Shown here: in pieces, positions 11,112 to 21,903 of the stretch
Numbering within the stretch: position 1 is the first letter of the stretch
Layout of the letters: every line of letters begins with the position of its first letter
Source of the DNA: Gibbula magus
Lineage: Eukaryota > Mollusca > Gastropoda > Trochida > Trochidae
Assembly: GCA_936450465.1 (NCBI GenBank)
Contig: OW388292.1
Location: 30,082,368 to 30,146,367 of the forward strand
Length of the DNA: 64,000 bases
Direction: 5' to 3'
Notes under the pieces: generated by a model
Told to the model about the DNA's origin: nothing
The model's database searches: none
What the model saw: the letters and a program-made list of their open reading frames with translations, nothing else
Position numbers and translations under genes: made by a program

Positions 11112-11425
11112 GTGAGGTGAGTTGGGAGTTTAACGTCGCTTTCAAGATTATTTCACTTACATGTGTTGCTAGTAATTTGGCAGGGAGAAACCCCGCAACG
11201 CCATGTATCTATGCATTGCAGTGAAACCTGCGAGCATCGGCTGTAACTAGCGAACCATGGGTGGTACTACGCTGAAATACAGCGTAGCATTGCACCCAAA
11301 CCTTACTGCGTGAAGAACAGTTCTCTACTGCAGACAAAGTTGCCGTGCCCCTGGCGGGATTTGATCCCCGGACCTCTTGATCCGAAGCCGAACGCGCTAA
11401 CCACTGCACTATCCCGCCCGCCCCC
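11112..11425 (-). mobile_element. tRNA-derived SINE, full length
   Basis: On the minus strand it opens with a tRNA-like head at about 11345-11425. This has an A-box-like TAGTGCAGTGGTTAGCG and a B-box region GGGATCAAATCC in which the usual GGTTCGAATCC has decayed. A body of about 230 bp follows, shared with copies at 23579, 47029 and 62830. It ends with AAGCGACGTTAAACTCCCAA and CTCACCTCAC, matching the LINE tail. SINEs of this type are transcribed by RNA polymerase III and mobilised by a partner LINE. Confidence 0.8.
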
Positions 11426-11613
11426 TGTTGAATAGGTCAATGTTTTTAAGTCCAACGAATTATTATGAAACACAATGAGGATATATTTAATAGCAGGAAA
11501 TTTACGAAATATTTAAATGATTAAAATACCAATTTTAATAGCAAAAAAAATCAACGATTTTAATCTAACACTGCATATTGATTATCGAACAATGAGCGTG
11601 ATAAGCATGCTAG

Positions 11614-11915
11614 TGTGGAGATCAGCGGTTCCCGGCAGCCAGCGGTGTCCGACGTCTTCCGAGTGCAGCTCCGATCAGCCGAGAGTTCCCGAACTGGGCC
11701 GACGTCGGATTCCGAACAACCCCGAGGACTGCCGATCTCCGCAGAGCAACGGGGAGTCTGTCGATAGCACTGTGAGTATAAGGACGTAATATTCCCTGCT
11801 TGCGGTGCTGTTTGGCTCGTGCACTATTAGTGCATATATATATTACATGCTTATCTAATGCCTAACATGCTTAGTTAACCTCAATGTAATTCTAGTGAAT
11901 CCCATATTCACTACA
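11614..11915 (+). repeat. 5' LTR
   Basis: It begins TGTGGAGATC and ends TTCACTACA. It differs from 21602-21903 at four sites (near 11706, 11730, 11782 and 11848). A GAGTATAAGG segment near 11773-11782 could serve as a TATA-like element. TGGCGCTGTGAAC begins two bases after the end and is the candidate tRNA primer site; I cannot name the tRNA. Confidence 0.85.
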
Positions 11916-13100
11916 GTGGCGCTGTGAACAATTCGGAGCGAGAATTTGTAATGTAACTGTAACTGTAACTTTTGTGCCATTCATCACAGTTATCATATTT
12001 GGATTTCCCGCTGAGGCCGGGGTGTCTACACGGTGCTTGTTCACCTGTGTCAGCCACCTTATTATGAATATTTCCTACACAGTTTATTTAAATTGTGTTG
12101 TTGTGTGCTTTTCATGTGTCTAATTCTCTAACTTTTGTGCTTTTCATTCTACTCGTGGTTGGAACTCAATGCACGTGCGGTAGACGTGCATGGTAGCCAT
12201 ATTGAATGTTGTGAAGACTACACGTGAGTGACACTTTTTCATTCAAATTGATGTGTTTCATGCTGTGTTATTGACAGTGACAATAATTGACAATATTATT
12301 GCAAATTTTCATTCAGGATACGTTTGAATAATTTGCACTTGTGAATTTTGATGAAAATTCTATTTATTTTCACCCTTGAGTAAATGACTTGGGCGGAAGT
12401 TACCGCTGCGCAGAATACATGCGCAGTCGTGTTTTGTTTACATCCGGTACTGATGTCAACATTCTAGATATTCAACATGTGCAACAATTCAAGATTGACA
12501 ATTTAATTATCTCTTTCCATCACTGTTATTGATTTAACGTGATGAGTTTCAAGCTCTACATGTTTGTTTTGCTTGAATATAATAAGTAAACAAGACTTTG
12601 TTTACACTTCCGGTTGGACTTTGACATTTTTTCATGTTTGTTTACATTTGGATTAAACATGAATGAGATGTTTTTCAGTTGTCAAATGCACATATTTGTG
12701 AATTATTGTGAAATACAATATCTGCAGACACATTCTTTAGGATTTTCATTTGGAACTAATGGATTTTTCCTACATTTCTTTCATGATGTACTGAAATTCT
12801 TTCCTACACTTTGTAATTAAGTGTATGGTTTTCTAGACCTACAGTCTACATACATGAATTTACATTGATTCTTCATAACATTGATAAAGACAATGAATAT
12901 TCTCTACAATTTCTACATCAATTTCTTGGATTGTTTACATTGACATTGACAATGTGTGTTTCTATGTTCTACATTTGATTGACTGGATATTTCAACCAAT
13001 GAATTCTATTTACATCTTTACATGGTGCATGATGTTTTATGAACAGTGTTTTCACTGACATTAGTTGTGTTGTGTCACTTTCTTTCGTGGATTTTTCGAC
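11916..13100 (+). other. retrotransposon 5' leader
   Basis: About 1.2 kb lies between the 5' LTR and the first gag ATG at 13101. It is AT-rich, unlike the coding part. No coding region is supported in it. The putative primer-binding site lies at its start. Confidence 0.7.
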
Positions 13101-15174
13101 ATGGATTCTTTGTTCTTTATCAATCGTTTAAAGTCTCGTGACTTGCGTTCTTCACAATTAACTACGGAACAATTCGATGAAGTGATGACCCAAAATCAGA
13201 TTTTCTGGATTCTGAATTTTTCACGGAAGATGTTCTCTCTAAATGTAACTTTCAATTCAATCCTAACTTGAATGAACGCCCTTATCTTTATGATGAAGGG
13301 GAGGAGGAGACCGATGGTAATTACGAGAACACTTCTCCGGTGAAGTTAACTGGAGCCACCGAAGGGCAAAGCGGTTCTTATTTTCCGCTTGGTGGAGAGG
13401 GGGTAGAGGCAGGAGTCAACAATGCCGACGTAGATAAAGTGCATGTGCTGTTCGCGGGTTATGTGAGCGACTCAATCAAATCTCTTGCGAAGTCTACTTA
13501 TGACGGAAATCAAACCCTGAAAACCACTCTCGAAACGAATTATGCCAATCTAAAAGAGGAATTAAAAGTACGTGAACAAGACTTTATCACAGCTTTGCAC
13601 CGTTTGAGTGGTAAAATCTCCTCGAAAAGTGAGCAAACCGACACGGCTCTGACACATATCACCCATAAAGTCGCTGATGGAGAGGCAGGAACTAATAAGA
13701 AATTAGATTCCATAATTCGTCGGTGCGCAGACCTAGAGAGGAAAACTGATGACTATCAGGATGGTTTGAGGGGTACATTGATAGACCTAGATCGGCGCGC
13801 AGATGACAAATTTGCAAAAATGTCAGACATCTTCATGTCAAGAATCGAGGAGATAGATACCAACTTTAAGGATGAGCTATCCAAGTTACTTCGTAAGGTT
13901 GACACATCAAATGAGGATCGTATCTCTCAAAAGATTCACATCATTCTCTCAAGGACGAGTCGCGTACAGACTTTAGAATAAAGCAACCACACAGCGCGCA
14001 ACCGTCATTATCTAACCCCCAGCCTTCCACAATGGATGACATGATCCGAAATGTCACAGGGATAGCAGATTCTAGGAATCTAAAGAAAACTCTAGAATTC
14101 GATGAGGGTTTGGATCTAGACTTGGATGAGTACCCACCCTGGGAGCACAATAAATCATATCGTCGTAGGTCAACCCCGCGTCGTCAGGACAACCAACAAG
14201 CTAGTTTGAAACCCGTGTCGAACGTAATTGTCTTTGATGGGAAGGAAACTTGGACTTCGTTCGAAATGAAGTTTAACCTATTTGCCACCTCCGAAGGATG
14301 GTCAGACAGAGAACGGTGTTACCAACTGTGTTTCGCAGGGGAGGCAAGCCATTACTACGCTAACTGTAGGAGTGCGGAACCAGACATCAATTTCACGAAA
14401 TTGATGAACAAACTTAGGAAACGCTTCAGCATTATAGAATCAGCCTCATCCGCTAGACTTCGTCTCACTACCATGACTCAACAGCCAGGAGAATCGCTTG
14501 AAGCCTGGGCTGAACGGGTGTCAAACACTGCTCACATCGCTTACTCTAATCTCCCGGAATAGTTCGTGGAACAGGAGGTGAAATCTCATTTCTGTAGAGG
14601 ATGTAGTGACCATGAAGCAGCAACACTTGCCTACAATCTCCGACCACCGACGTTCGAGAAAGCCATAGAGGATATCAGGTACTTCCTTCACAGTGAAAGG
14701 GGGACACACCCAAAAATAAGGCGAGAAGTGAGAGTTGTACAAGCTGAAGGGGACTGGGACTCAACAGTTCCAGAAGTGAGAGCACTCAGTCGTTCTCAAT
14801 CACCAAATCGCTATGACAGAGAGGCTGACACTCGACGCCTGGTGAAAGAGGTAATGAAGGAGGACATAGACAACATCCGAAGCGACATGGATATCATCCG
14901 GTCGGATGGCATCAGAAATCGTGAGGATCTTCAGGCAATACGGAAGGATACCGAGGCACTCAAGTCCTCCATCTCTCATCTCACCAAGCTGATGGAGAAT
15001 AGATTTACCCCACGGTCACGTTCTCGTTCTCCCAGCCCATCGCGCAACAACAATTGTTACGGATGTGGACAGTCAGGACACTACAAGGCTGAGTGTCCCC
15101 AAAGGCCACGTTCGCCAACTTCGGAGAGGACAGTTTCTTTCCAGGAGTCACCAATGAAGCCTTTAAACTCCTAG
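13101..15174 (+). pseudogene. gag: gag, interrupted
   Basis: The ATG at 13101 opens a frame that passes to the next (-1) frame near 13181-13199 and again near 13900-13925. It then stays open to 15174 apart from a TAG at 14560-14562. The N-terminal part is acidic and helical with likely coiled coil. The capsid-like part (about 14220-14700) contains YYANCRS and QQPGESLEAWAERV. A basic RSRSRSPSPSR stretch and one zinc knuckle, CYGCGQSGHYKAEC (15056-15097, CX2CX4HX4C), close it. Gag forms the particle and binds RNA through the knuckle. The last codons overlap the frameshift signal at 15162. The breaks could be mutations or base-calling errors. Confidence 0.8.
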
Positions 15175-15206
15175 GGGGTGAGTCACCTGACCTACACTCT
15201 CCCCCT
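15162..15206 (+). promoter_or_regulatory. -1 ribosomal frameshift signal between gag and pol
   Basis: TTTAAAC (15162-15168) is in the correct phase (T TTA AAC in the gag frame), two codons before the gag stop TAG at 15172. A hairpin follows: AGGGGG (15173-15178) pairs with CCCCCT (15201-15206), and after one mismatch GAGT (15180-15183) pairs with ACTC (15196-15199), closing a 12-base loop. The spacer is about 4-5 bases. A slip back by one enters the frame open from here to 15362. TTTAAAC is a well-known slippery heptamer, used for example by coronaviruses. Function is inferred from the design. Confidence 0.8.
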
Positions 15207-18200
15207 CATGGTCTTGAAGCTAAAGGTCAACCTCCATGGCCCCCGGACACCTTCTTTGTAAATCACGACAGCTGGTTTGGACACACCCCTCTTTTAGATG
15301 AGTGGGGGGAGATCGATGAGGAAACAGGTCTACTGATAACTGATAACCTGTACGAGAGCTAGAACAGTTCGCCATTATGCCTAGAACATTTCACCAAAGT
15401 TCAAGTGATCTATCAGTATGCTTGATCAATGTTACAGATCACAATGTCAGGATGGACAAAGGACAGCTTGTGGGTCACGCCTATGACGCTGAACTTATAC
15501 AACCAGATGGACCGACCCCCACTGCTCAGATTGCAGGAGGAAGTCAACAGCCTTGCATCCCCGATATGAAGAGGGGGGATTCCGTCGGGGCTGTGCCTGC
15601 CCATCTTCAGGATTTGTTCAAACGATCTAAAGGTCATCTGGAAATCGAGGATCAACGCCAGCTTGCTCTTCTATTAGAGGAATTTGAGGACGTCTTTGCG
15701 CAACACGATCTGGATCTTGGAGAATTCACCGCCATTGAACATGCAATAGACACAGGGGATCATGTACCCGTCCGACAACGCCTCCGCCGCGCCCCCTTAG
15801 GATTTGCCCAAGAGGAGGAAGCACATCTTAAGAAAATGTTGGATGCAGGAGTGATCCGGCCCTCCACTTCGGAGTGGGCTTCGGCACCAGTACTGATCCG
15901 GAAACGTGATGGTAGTGTCCGTTACTGCATTGATTTTCGCGAGACAAACTCCAAATGTGTTAAGGATAAATTCCCACTTCCTCTAATAGATGACTGTTTG
16001 GATACCTTTGCGTCAAGTCGTTGGTTTTCGAAATTGGACGCTAACTCAGCCTACTGGCAGGTGAGGATCAAACCCGAAGATTGTAAGAAAACTGCCTTCG
16101 TGACCAGGTACGGGTTGTTTGAACATGTCAGGATGGCATTCGGACTCTGCAATGCGCCAGCCACCTATGCCCGTGTAATGTCATTAATACTTGCCGGACT
16201 GAATTGGGACATAGTACTAGCCTTCTTGGATGACGCCATTGTCAACGGAACGGATGTGCAGCAACATTTCACTAACTTAAGACAGGTGTTACAACGATTC
16301 CGGCAATATGGACTGAAGCTCAAACCACGAAAATGTGAACTGTTTCAACAGGAGATAGAATTCTTGGGTCGAATGGTGAGTCAGGGTAAATTGATGGTCA
16401 ACCCATAGTCTAACAGCTGTAGAGCAATGGCCCCGACCTAAGTCCACCAAGGAGGTGGAAGCTTCCTAGGGTTTGCCAATTATCATCGAGCTTTCATCAA
16501 GGAGTATGCTCAAATAGCCATTCCACTGTACGACATCACCGGGAAGAAATCATTTGTGTGGACAGACACCCAAGAAGAGAGTTTTAAATGCCTCAAACAC
16601 AAACTCGTCACCACGCCCGTCCTAAGTCTACCAACCATGAATGACCCATTTATCCTGGACACGGATGCCTCAAATCATGCCATTGGAGCTGAACTAATCC
16701 AAGTGCAGGAAGGCCAGGAGAGGGTAATAAACTACGGAAGTTTCTCCCTCACCTCAGAACAGCGACGTTATTGCACCACCCGAAGGGAACTTCTTGCGGT
16801 GGTGAGGTTCACAAGGCAATATAGACATTATCTACTAGGACGACATTTCGTGTTACGGACAGACCACAACAGCCTACGCTGGTTATTGAACTTCAAATCT
16901 CCCGAGGGTCAACTAGCTAGGTGGTTGGAGGAGCTCAGTCAATACGATATGACTGTAGAACACCGTCCTGGGAATAAGCACCTGAATGCGGACGGCCTCT
17001 CCCGGCTGGGAGATGACCGTACCTGCAACGAATATCAACCGCTCGTGGAAGTGAAGAACTTACCTTGCGGGGGTTGTAAATACTGTACCAAGGCCCAACA
17101 GAATTGGGGATCATTCATCAAGGACGTGGACTATGCCGTTCCATTATCCCAACGTCCCCGATATGTGCAAGCTGTCCCAAAAGGAGAGGATCCTGTGGGT
17201 ATGAACTACTCGCTTCAACATATTGAAGTACAACCTCCCGTCCAGCAGGTGACAATGAGCTCGGGCACCAACTTGAACACACTTCCCCTTGAGGTGCGTA
17301 AACTCAGCAATCAGGGGGACTCCTTAACAATGGGGTATTCTCCTGATGAATTGACCCAATTACAATGGAAAGACTCGGATCTACTCCTTCTTTTGGAGTG
17401 GCTCCATGGAGACAAAGAACCAATGGACGCAGAATTGCAGCTCTCCAGTCCGGCAAGTAAGTCATACTGGATGGATCGAGGACTGTTTAAGTTAAACTCT
17501 GACTGTGTAATTGTTCGAATTGCCCCTTTGACATATCCGCCCCGAGAGCAGATCCTTGTTCCCTCAGCAGCCCGAAAGGACGTTCTATCGGCTATACATG
17601 ATATTCCGACCGGAGGACATTTAGGCATTACAAAAACTAAGCAGAAACTGCAACACCACTTCTACTAGTACCGATGTGGACAAGATGCAGCTGAGTATGT
17701 CAAAGGCTGCCATTTATGCAACAAAAACAAGAAACCAAATCGGAAAGCTCGTTCCAATCTAACCACCTTTCATGCAGGTGCACCCATGGAGAGGGTGCAC
17801 CTAGACTTTATCGGGCCACTCCCGGAAAGTACAAGAGGTAACACATGTATACTCATGATGGTGGACCAATTCACCAAGTGGGTTGAGTGTATCGCCTTAC
17901 CCAACCAAAAAGCAGAGCTGACTGCGATGACTGCAATTAATGAATTCTTCACCCGATTCGGATTCCCATTTCAGATCCACACCGACCAAGGTCGAAACTT
18001 TGAGAGCAAGGTATTCCAAGCAGTGTGCGAAATGCTTCATATCACAAAGACCCGTACAACGCCGTACCGGCCGTCATCTAACGGCCAAGAGGAGCGATAT
18101 AACCGTACCCTCATGCAAATGATACGATGTCACGTGACCAAATCTCAAACGACCTGGGACGAATACTTGCCTCAGTTAGCAAGTGCCATTCGATCTTCGG

Positions 18201-18886
18201 TGAACCGACAGACCGGATATACTGCCAACAAACTTATGCTGGGACGTGAGGTTAATCTACCGGCAGACCTTATGTTCGGGGAACCCATGGACATGGAAAG
18301 GTCCCCAGACATGGACGACTACACCAGTGCATTGAGAGCGGCCATTATATTCGCTCATAATCAGGCGAGAAACCAATTAGGTACTTCCCTAATGCGCATG
18401 AAAAGGGACTATGAATTGAAAGCTAGGGTTCATCAGGTTGAGGAGAACCAACCAGTGTATGTTCTAGATTCAGCTGTCACCCCAGGCCGTTGCAAAAAGT
18501 TGTGTCCTGTTTGGAAAGGCCCGTATTGGTTGGAGAAGAAACTCTCACCAACTCTGTTCATTGTAAACTCTCGTAATAGGCAATTCACAGCTCACCATGA
18601 TCGTGTGGAAATGTGTAGGGATAGAGTTCTCCCCCTGTGGTTACAACGGAAGGTTTCTCGCCAGGGGGCCGCGGCCAACTTGGCTGCGGTCCCTCAACCT
18701 CTAGATTCTGAGGATACTCCCGAGATTGTTTATTGTCTCTGTCAAAGGCCTGATGATGGCGGGTTCATGATCGCATGTGATTCCTGTGATGAGTGGTTCC
18801 ATGGTAACTGTGTAAAAGTAACAGAATCCGCAGCAGCCACAATGCCAAAATACTAGTGCCCCATCTGTGTTTCGGATACCCTGTAA
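15169..18886 (+). pseudogene. pol: pol: RT, RNase H, integrase and PHD finger, interrupted
   Basis: Entered by the -1 frame, the first part (to 15362) shows no D-T/S-G protease motif. The next frame (from 15347) holds RT with SAPVLIRKRDGSVRYCIDFR and AFLDDAIV, an F-L-D-D version of the catalytic motif. Frame changes follow near 16406 and 16445-16460. RNase H (about 16650-17010) has ILDTDASNHAIGA and TDHNSLRWLL. Integrase has an H-H-C-C finger around 17605-17725, DFIGPLPE, HTDQGRNF and GQEERYNRTL for the D-D-E triad, and a GPY-type module (VWKGPYWLEKK). A C4HC3 PHD finger spans 18734-18868. In-frame TAG codons lie at 17666-17668 and 18854-18856. Pol copies RNA into DNA and inserts it. Confidence 0.85.
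18734..18868 (+). other. PHD finger at the integrase C-terminus
   Basis: The spacing of YCLCQRP, IACDSCDEWFHGNC and CPIC gives the C4HC3 pattern of a PHD finger. The DSCDEWFH segment is typical of fingers that read histone H3 tails. A TAG at 18854-18856 falls just before the last Cys pair, so this copy would lose those ligands. Its position after the GPY module is where chromodomains sit in other gypsy lineages, suggesting a targeting role (inference). Confidence 0.8.
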
Positions 18887-18962
18887 CAACTTGTTCTCTG
18901 TTACAGGTTATTACAGCTTACTCTTTGCGTTCCGCAAGCAAACACACGAACAATCAGCAATC

Positions 18963-21104
18963 ATGTCTCGTCAACGCTCACCTGCCGAGGAAATACGCGC
19001 AGTCGTCAGCGAAGAAATCAATCGGGAAAGAGAGGAAAGAGAGAGAGAGACAGTACGGGAGGAAGTGCGCAGGATGTGGGCTCTCACCCAGACCCAGAAC
19101 ACGGTTTGGATAGCCCTGATGGAGCAGGAGAGGAGACAGTCAGGACAGGCTCCAGTCGCCCCTCGACGGGAGCCTGAGGTCATGGTTACCCTACCAGCGC
19201 CAGCTCCAAGGTTCCACCAAGGGAATACTTCAGTCACCAGACCCCAATCGAGGAACGCCCGTTCATCACGAGTAACCAGCCTGTCTCCAGCTCGGACCAG
19301 CCACGCAAGAGGACGTTCCCCAAATCGTCGCCCTAGGACCCCACCGCCTAAGTTTCAGGTGGTGGTGGAGCCTCCGTCACCAGACCGGAGAGGACGCTCG
19401 CCAGTTCGACGCTCACCACCTAGGTCTCGGGTGGTGGTCGTCCGCTCAAGGAGTCCCCTACCAAGAAATCCACCCAGGTTAACCCCAAGACAACGAGAGG
19501 AAGAACGGAGGGGAGGAAGACAAACTCCGCATTGACCTTCCTCAACCTACAGTCGTTCGAGTCCCCGGACAAGAGAGGAGACCCACCGTCGCCCAGAGGA
19601 GACCCACCGTAGTTCAAGGAGTCCCCAGACAAGAGAGGAGACCCCCCATCGCCCTGACTATCGCACCTTGCCAAGGGATAGACGGCACGAGGCCTTCCCA
19701 AGCACTCTGCCAGCCAGCACCCCCTCCGGATCTCAGTGTCCGGTGGTGGGATGTCCTAAGTGGACAAGGAAGTTGAGGGACCACGCCTTCAACGCTCATC
19801 TGCCCCGCTACCTCCGGGACCGTTATAGCCAGGAGATAGTTGATGATGTGGATGTTCTGGACAAGACCCTGCTAGCCCTCAGACAACTGGCCATGTGGAT
19901 ACTTGGACCTCAGGCTACCATCAGCAATCTTTTCCACCATGTACGAGGCAGCCTTCACATGCCGGGGAACTGCATTCTGCCGGAGACGGCTATTGGAAGG
20001 AAGGAAGGTTGGCAGATACCGACAACATTCCGTCTCCATCCGCTCAACTCCCCCGCTTGTCTTCGTCACTGGCGGATGGGCCTTCATCTGGTTAATTTAA
20101 TCTCGGCCGAACAACGGAAAGAATTCCGCGCATTCCTGATGCCGGTACCACGATCAACACTGCCTGGACCCTCCAACACAAATGTGGAACACACAGAGAC
20201 AGAGCCAATGTGGCTCGAGGAGGATCGGGAAACGGAAACTGAACATCAGGAGACCGACACCCAGACTAGGGAAGAAGCTGCCATCATCCCCGACGACGCA
20301 AGTCCTGTTCCCCTGGTGATCGACAGCCACTACCACCTGGACAGGACCTGGAGGGCACTCAATCTGCCCGGAAGCCCCTCCACCACCCGTCTGTTGGAGG
20401 AAGGACCACAGCCAAGTCGCCGCCACTCGGTCATTGTCACAGGAGGGGTGGAGGTGTATTGTGACCCCGAGACGCACCCAACGGCGCCATCTCCGGAAGA
20501 AGGGATCGTCAGTGCGGTGGGAATTCACCCCAAGAAGGTGGGGACGGCTACGGACAGCCAATTCCTACGCATGATCGAGCTCTGGAGGAAACCCCGAATC
20601 GTTGCAGGCGAGATGGGCCTGGACCGATCCGTGTCGCCATCGCTATGGGCACAGCAAGAGGAAGAGCTGACCCGTCAACTCCGTTACATCCCCGGCAACA
20701 CTCCAGTCGTCCTCCACATCAGAGGGGTGAATCAGGATCTTTATGGAGTAGACCCCCATACAAGATGCCAGCACCTTCTGTCCAGGCACCTGGATACCAA
20801 TCACCACCTACACGGAAGAGTGCGGGAATGGACCCAAATCTTCCCAAACACCTACTTTGGAATCGCAGGCCGTGTCAGATCCTTCGACACGGTCCAACAA
20901 AAGGGCCTGGCCGCCATCCCTCTCCAACGGCTACTCCTGGAGACGGATGCCCCGTACATGCCCCCTCACGGACACCAGACCAACAGCCCCACCCTCATTC
21001 GGGCAACGGCCGACCACATTGGGGACATCTTGGGTATCTCGTCGGAAGAGGTAATGGCCGCAACCTATGACAACGCCCGCCGGCTATACAAGATGTTCGA
21101 CTGA
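18963..21104 (+). pseudogene. third ORF: Arg/Ser-rich region, C2H2-like finger, TatD nuclease domain
   Basis: A frame of about 713 codons starts at ATG 18963 and is broken only by TGA at 19533-19535. The N-terminal third is charged, then Arg/Ser/Pro-rich with two similar blocks. A C2H2-like finger follows: CPVVGC then RDHAFNAHLP (about 19737-19806). From about 20320 there is a complete TatD-family domain: DSHYHLD, VGIHPKKV, VAGEMGLD, VVLHIRG, HHLHG, LLLETDAP and a C-terminal YDNARRLYKM. These carry the His, Glu and Asp metal ligands of TatD DNases. TatD enzymes are metal-dependent 3'-5' exonucleases or endonucleases. I infer that the product acts on element DNA or replication intermediates. 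The stop may be a CGA to TGA change. Sequence after the stop (19536-21104) remains open. Confidence 0.85.
19555..19650 (+). repeat. short tandem repeat inside the third ORF
   Basis: Two units of about 60 bp share GAGTCCCC, GACAAGAGAGGAGACCC and CGCCC. They encode repeated RSxSP-TREET-like segments between the premature stop and the zinc finger. Confidence 0.6.
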
Positions 21105-21601
21105 GTGAGGGGGGCAATGTCATCAAATTTGGATTCCGGCCATATTCCGCCGGAAATTACTGTTTCCTCCGCAGGAAGTTACTTGCGGACGGTTTGTACA
21201 TAAACAAAAATCTTTGGAAAGTATAAGCATATTCCTCCGTTCAAAAAGAATGGAGGCGTTACTTAAACAATGATAATATAGAGTGCCAAATCAGCACCAC
21301 GTCCAGGGTCGAAGTGATGATACAGATTATGAACACAAATAAGCTGGAGATATAGGAAGATAACACGGGGGAAAACCTTGGAACTATCACAAGCTCTGAG
21401 AAATTAAGATGTAACAAACTGGATTTTAGAACAGAACTGGCAAGGCATTGGATTAAAGTTCAAACACCAAGGACACAACGGGAAATCAATTGTTAATCAA
21501 GGCAACGCGGAGAATCCAAGAACTCCTTCAAAGCGCAAGACATTACTTGTGAAAGGGACTATGGGCCACCCATGGATGGGGGCTCATAAGACAGGGAGGA
21601 G
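21105..21601 (+). other. retrotransposon 3' region with two candidate polypurine tracts
   Basis: GAGGGGGGCAA (21107-21117) lies just after the third ORF and is followed by TGTCATC. AGACAGGGAGGAG (21589-21601) abuts the 302-bp repeat. Either could prime plus-strand synthesis. If the first is the true tract, the real LTR would be 21118-21903 and the 5' LTR copy would be truncated. Confidence 0.6.
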
Positions 21602-21903
21602 TGTGGAGATCAGCGGTTCCCGGCAGCCAGCGGTGTCCGACGTCTTCCGAGTGCAGCTCCGATCAGCCGAGAGTTCCCGAACTGGGCCGACGTCTGATTC
21701 CGAACAACCCCGAGGACTGCAGATCTCCGCAGAGCAACGGGGAGTCTGTCGATAGCACTGTGAGTATAAGGGCGTAATATTCCCTGCTTGCGGTGCTGTT
21801 TGGCTCGTGCACTATTAGTGCATATATATATTAGATGCTTATCTAATGCCTAACATGCTTAGTTAACCTCAATGTAATTCTAGTGAATCCCATATTCACT
21901 ACA
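21602..21903 (+). repeat. 3' LTR
   Basis: It is 302 bp, equal in length to 11614-11915, with four substitutions and no indels. It is followed by CTATTCATTT. Confidence 0.85.

Larger units (their letters stand above)
11614..21903 (+). mobile_element. Ty3/gypsy LTR retrotransposon with TatD-nuclease ORF, 10.3 kb
   Basis: Two direct repeats of exactly 302 bp (11614-11915 and 21602-21903) bracket gag, pol and a third ORF. The order RT, RNase H, integrase places it in Ty3/gypsy. The repeats differ at 4 positions, so the insertion is fairly recent. Flanking CTAG and CTAT give at best an imperfect 4-bp target duplication. Gag and pol carry stops and frame breaks and no protease is visible, so this copy is not autonomous. 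It is clearly richer in GC than its surroundings. Confidence 0.9.

Noticed and set aside
11345..11425. tRNA-like sequence (also at about 23820-23892, 47029-47090 and 62990-63060)
   Set aside because: The A and B boxes are continuous with a shared 230-bp body and the LINE-like tail, with target duplications where checkable, so these are SINE heads and not tRNA genes.
15344..15362. second programmed -1 frameshift between a pro-like frame and pol
   Set aside because: The overlap window contains no X-XXY-YYZ heptamer, so a mutation or sequencing indel is more likely.
15720..15790. AIDTGDH as the missing protease motif
   Set aside because: It lies in the conserved N-terminal segment of RT (followed by RQRLRRAP), too close to the RT core and lacking the protease context.
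20154..20561. 135-codon minus-strand frame opposite the TatD domain
   Set aside because: It is the antisense of a GC-rich coding region and has no family features.
11614..21903. an envelope gene making the gypsy element an errantivirus
   Set aside because: The only ORF after pol is the Arg/Ser-finger-TatD protein. I see no signal peptide, transmembrane segment or furin-type site.
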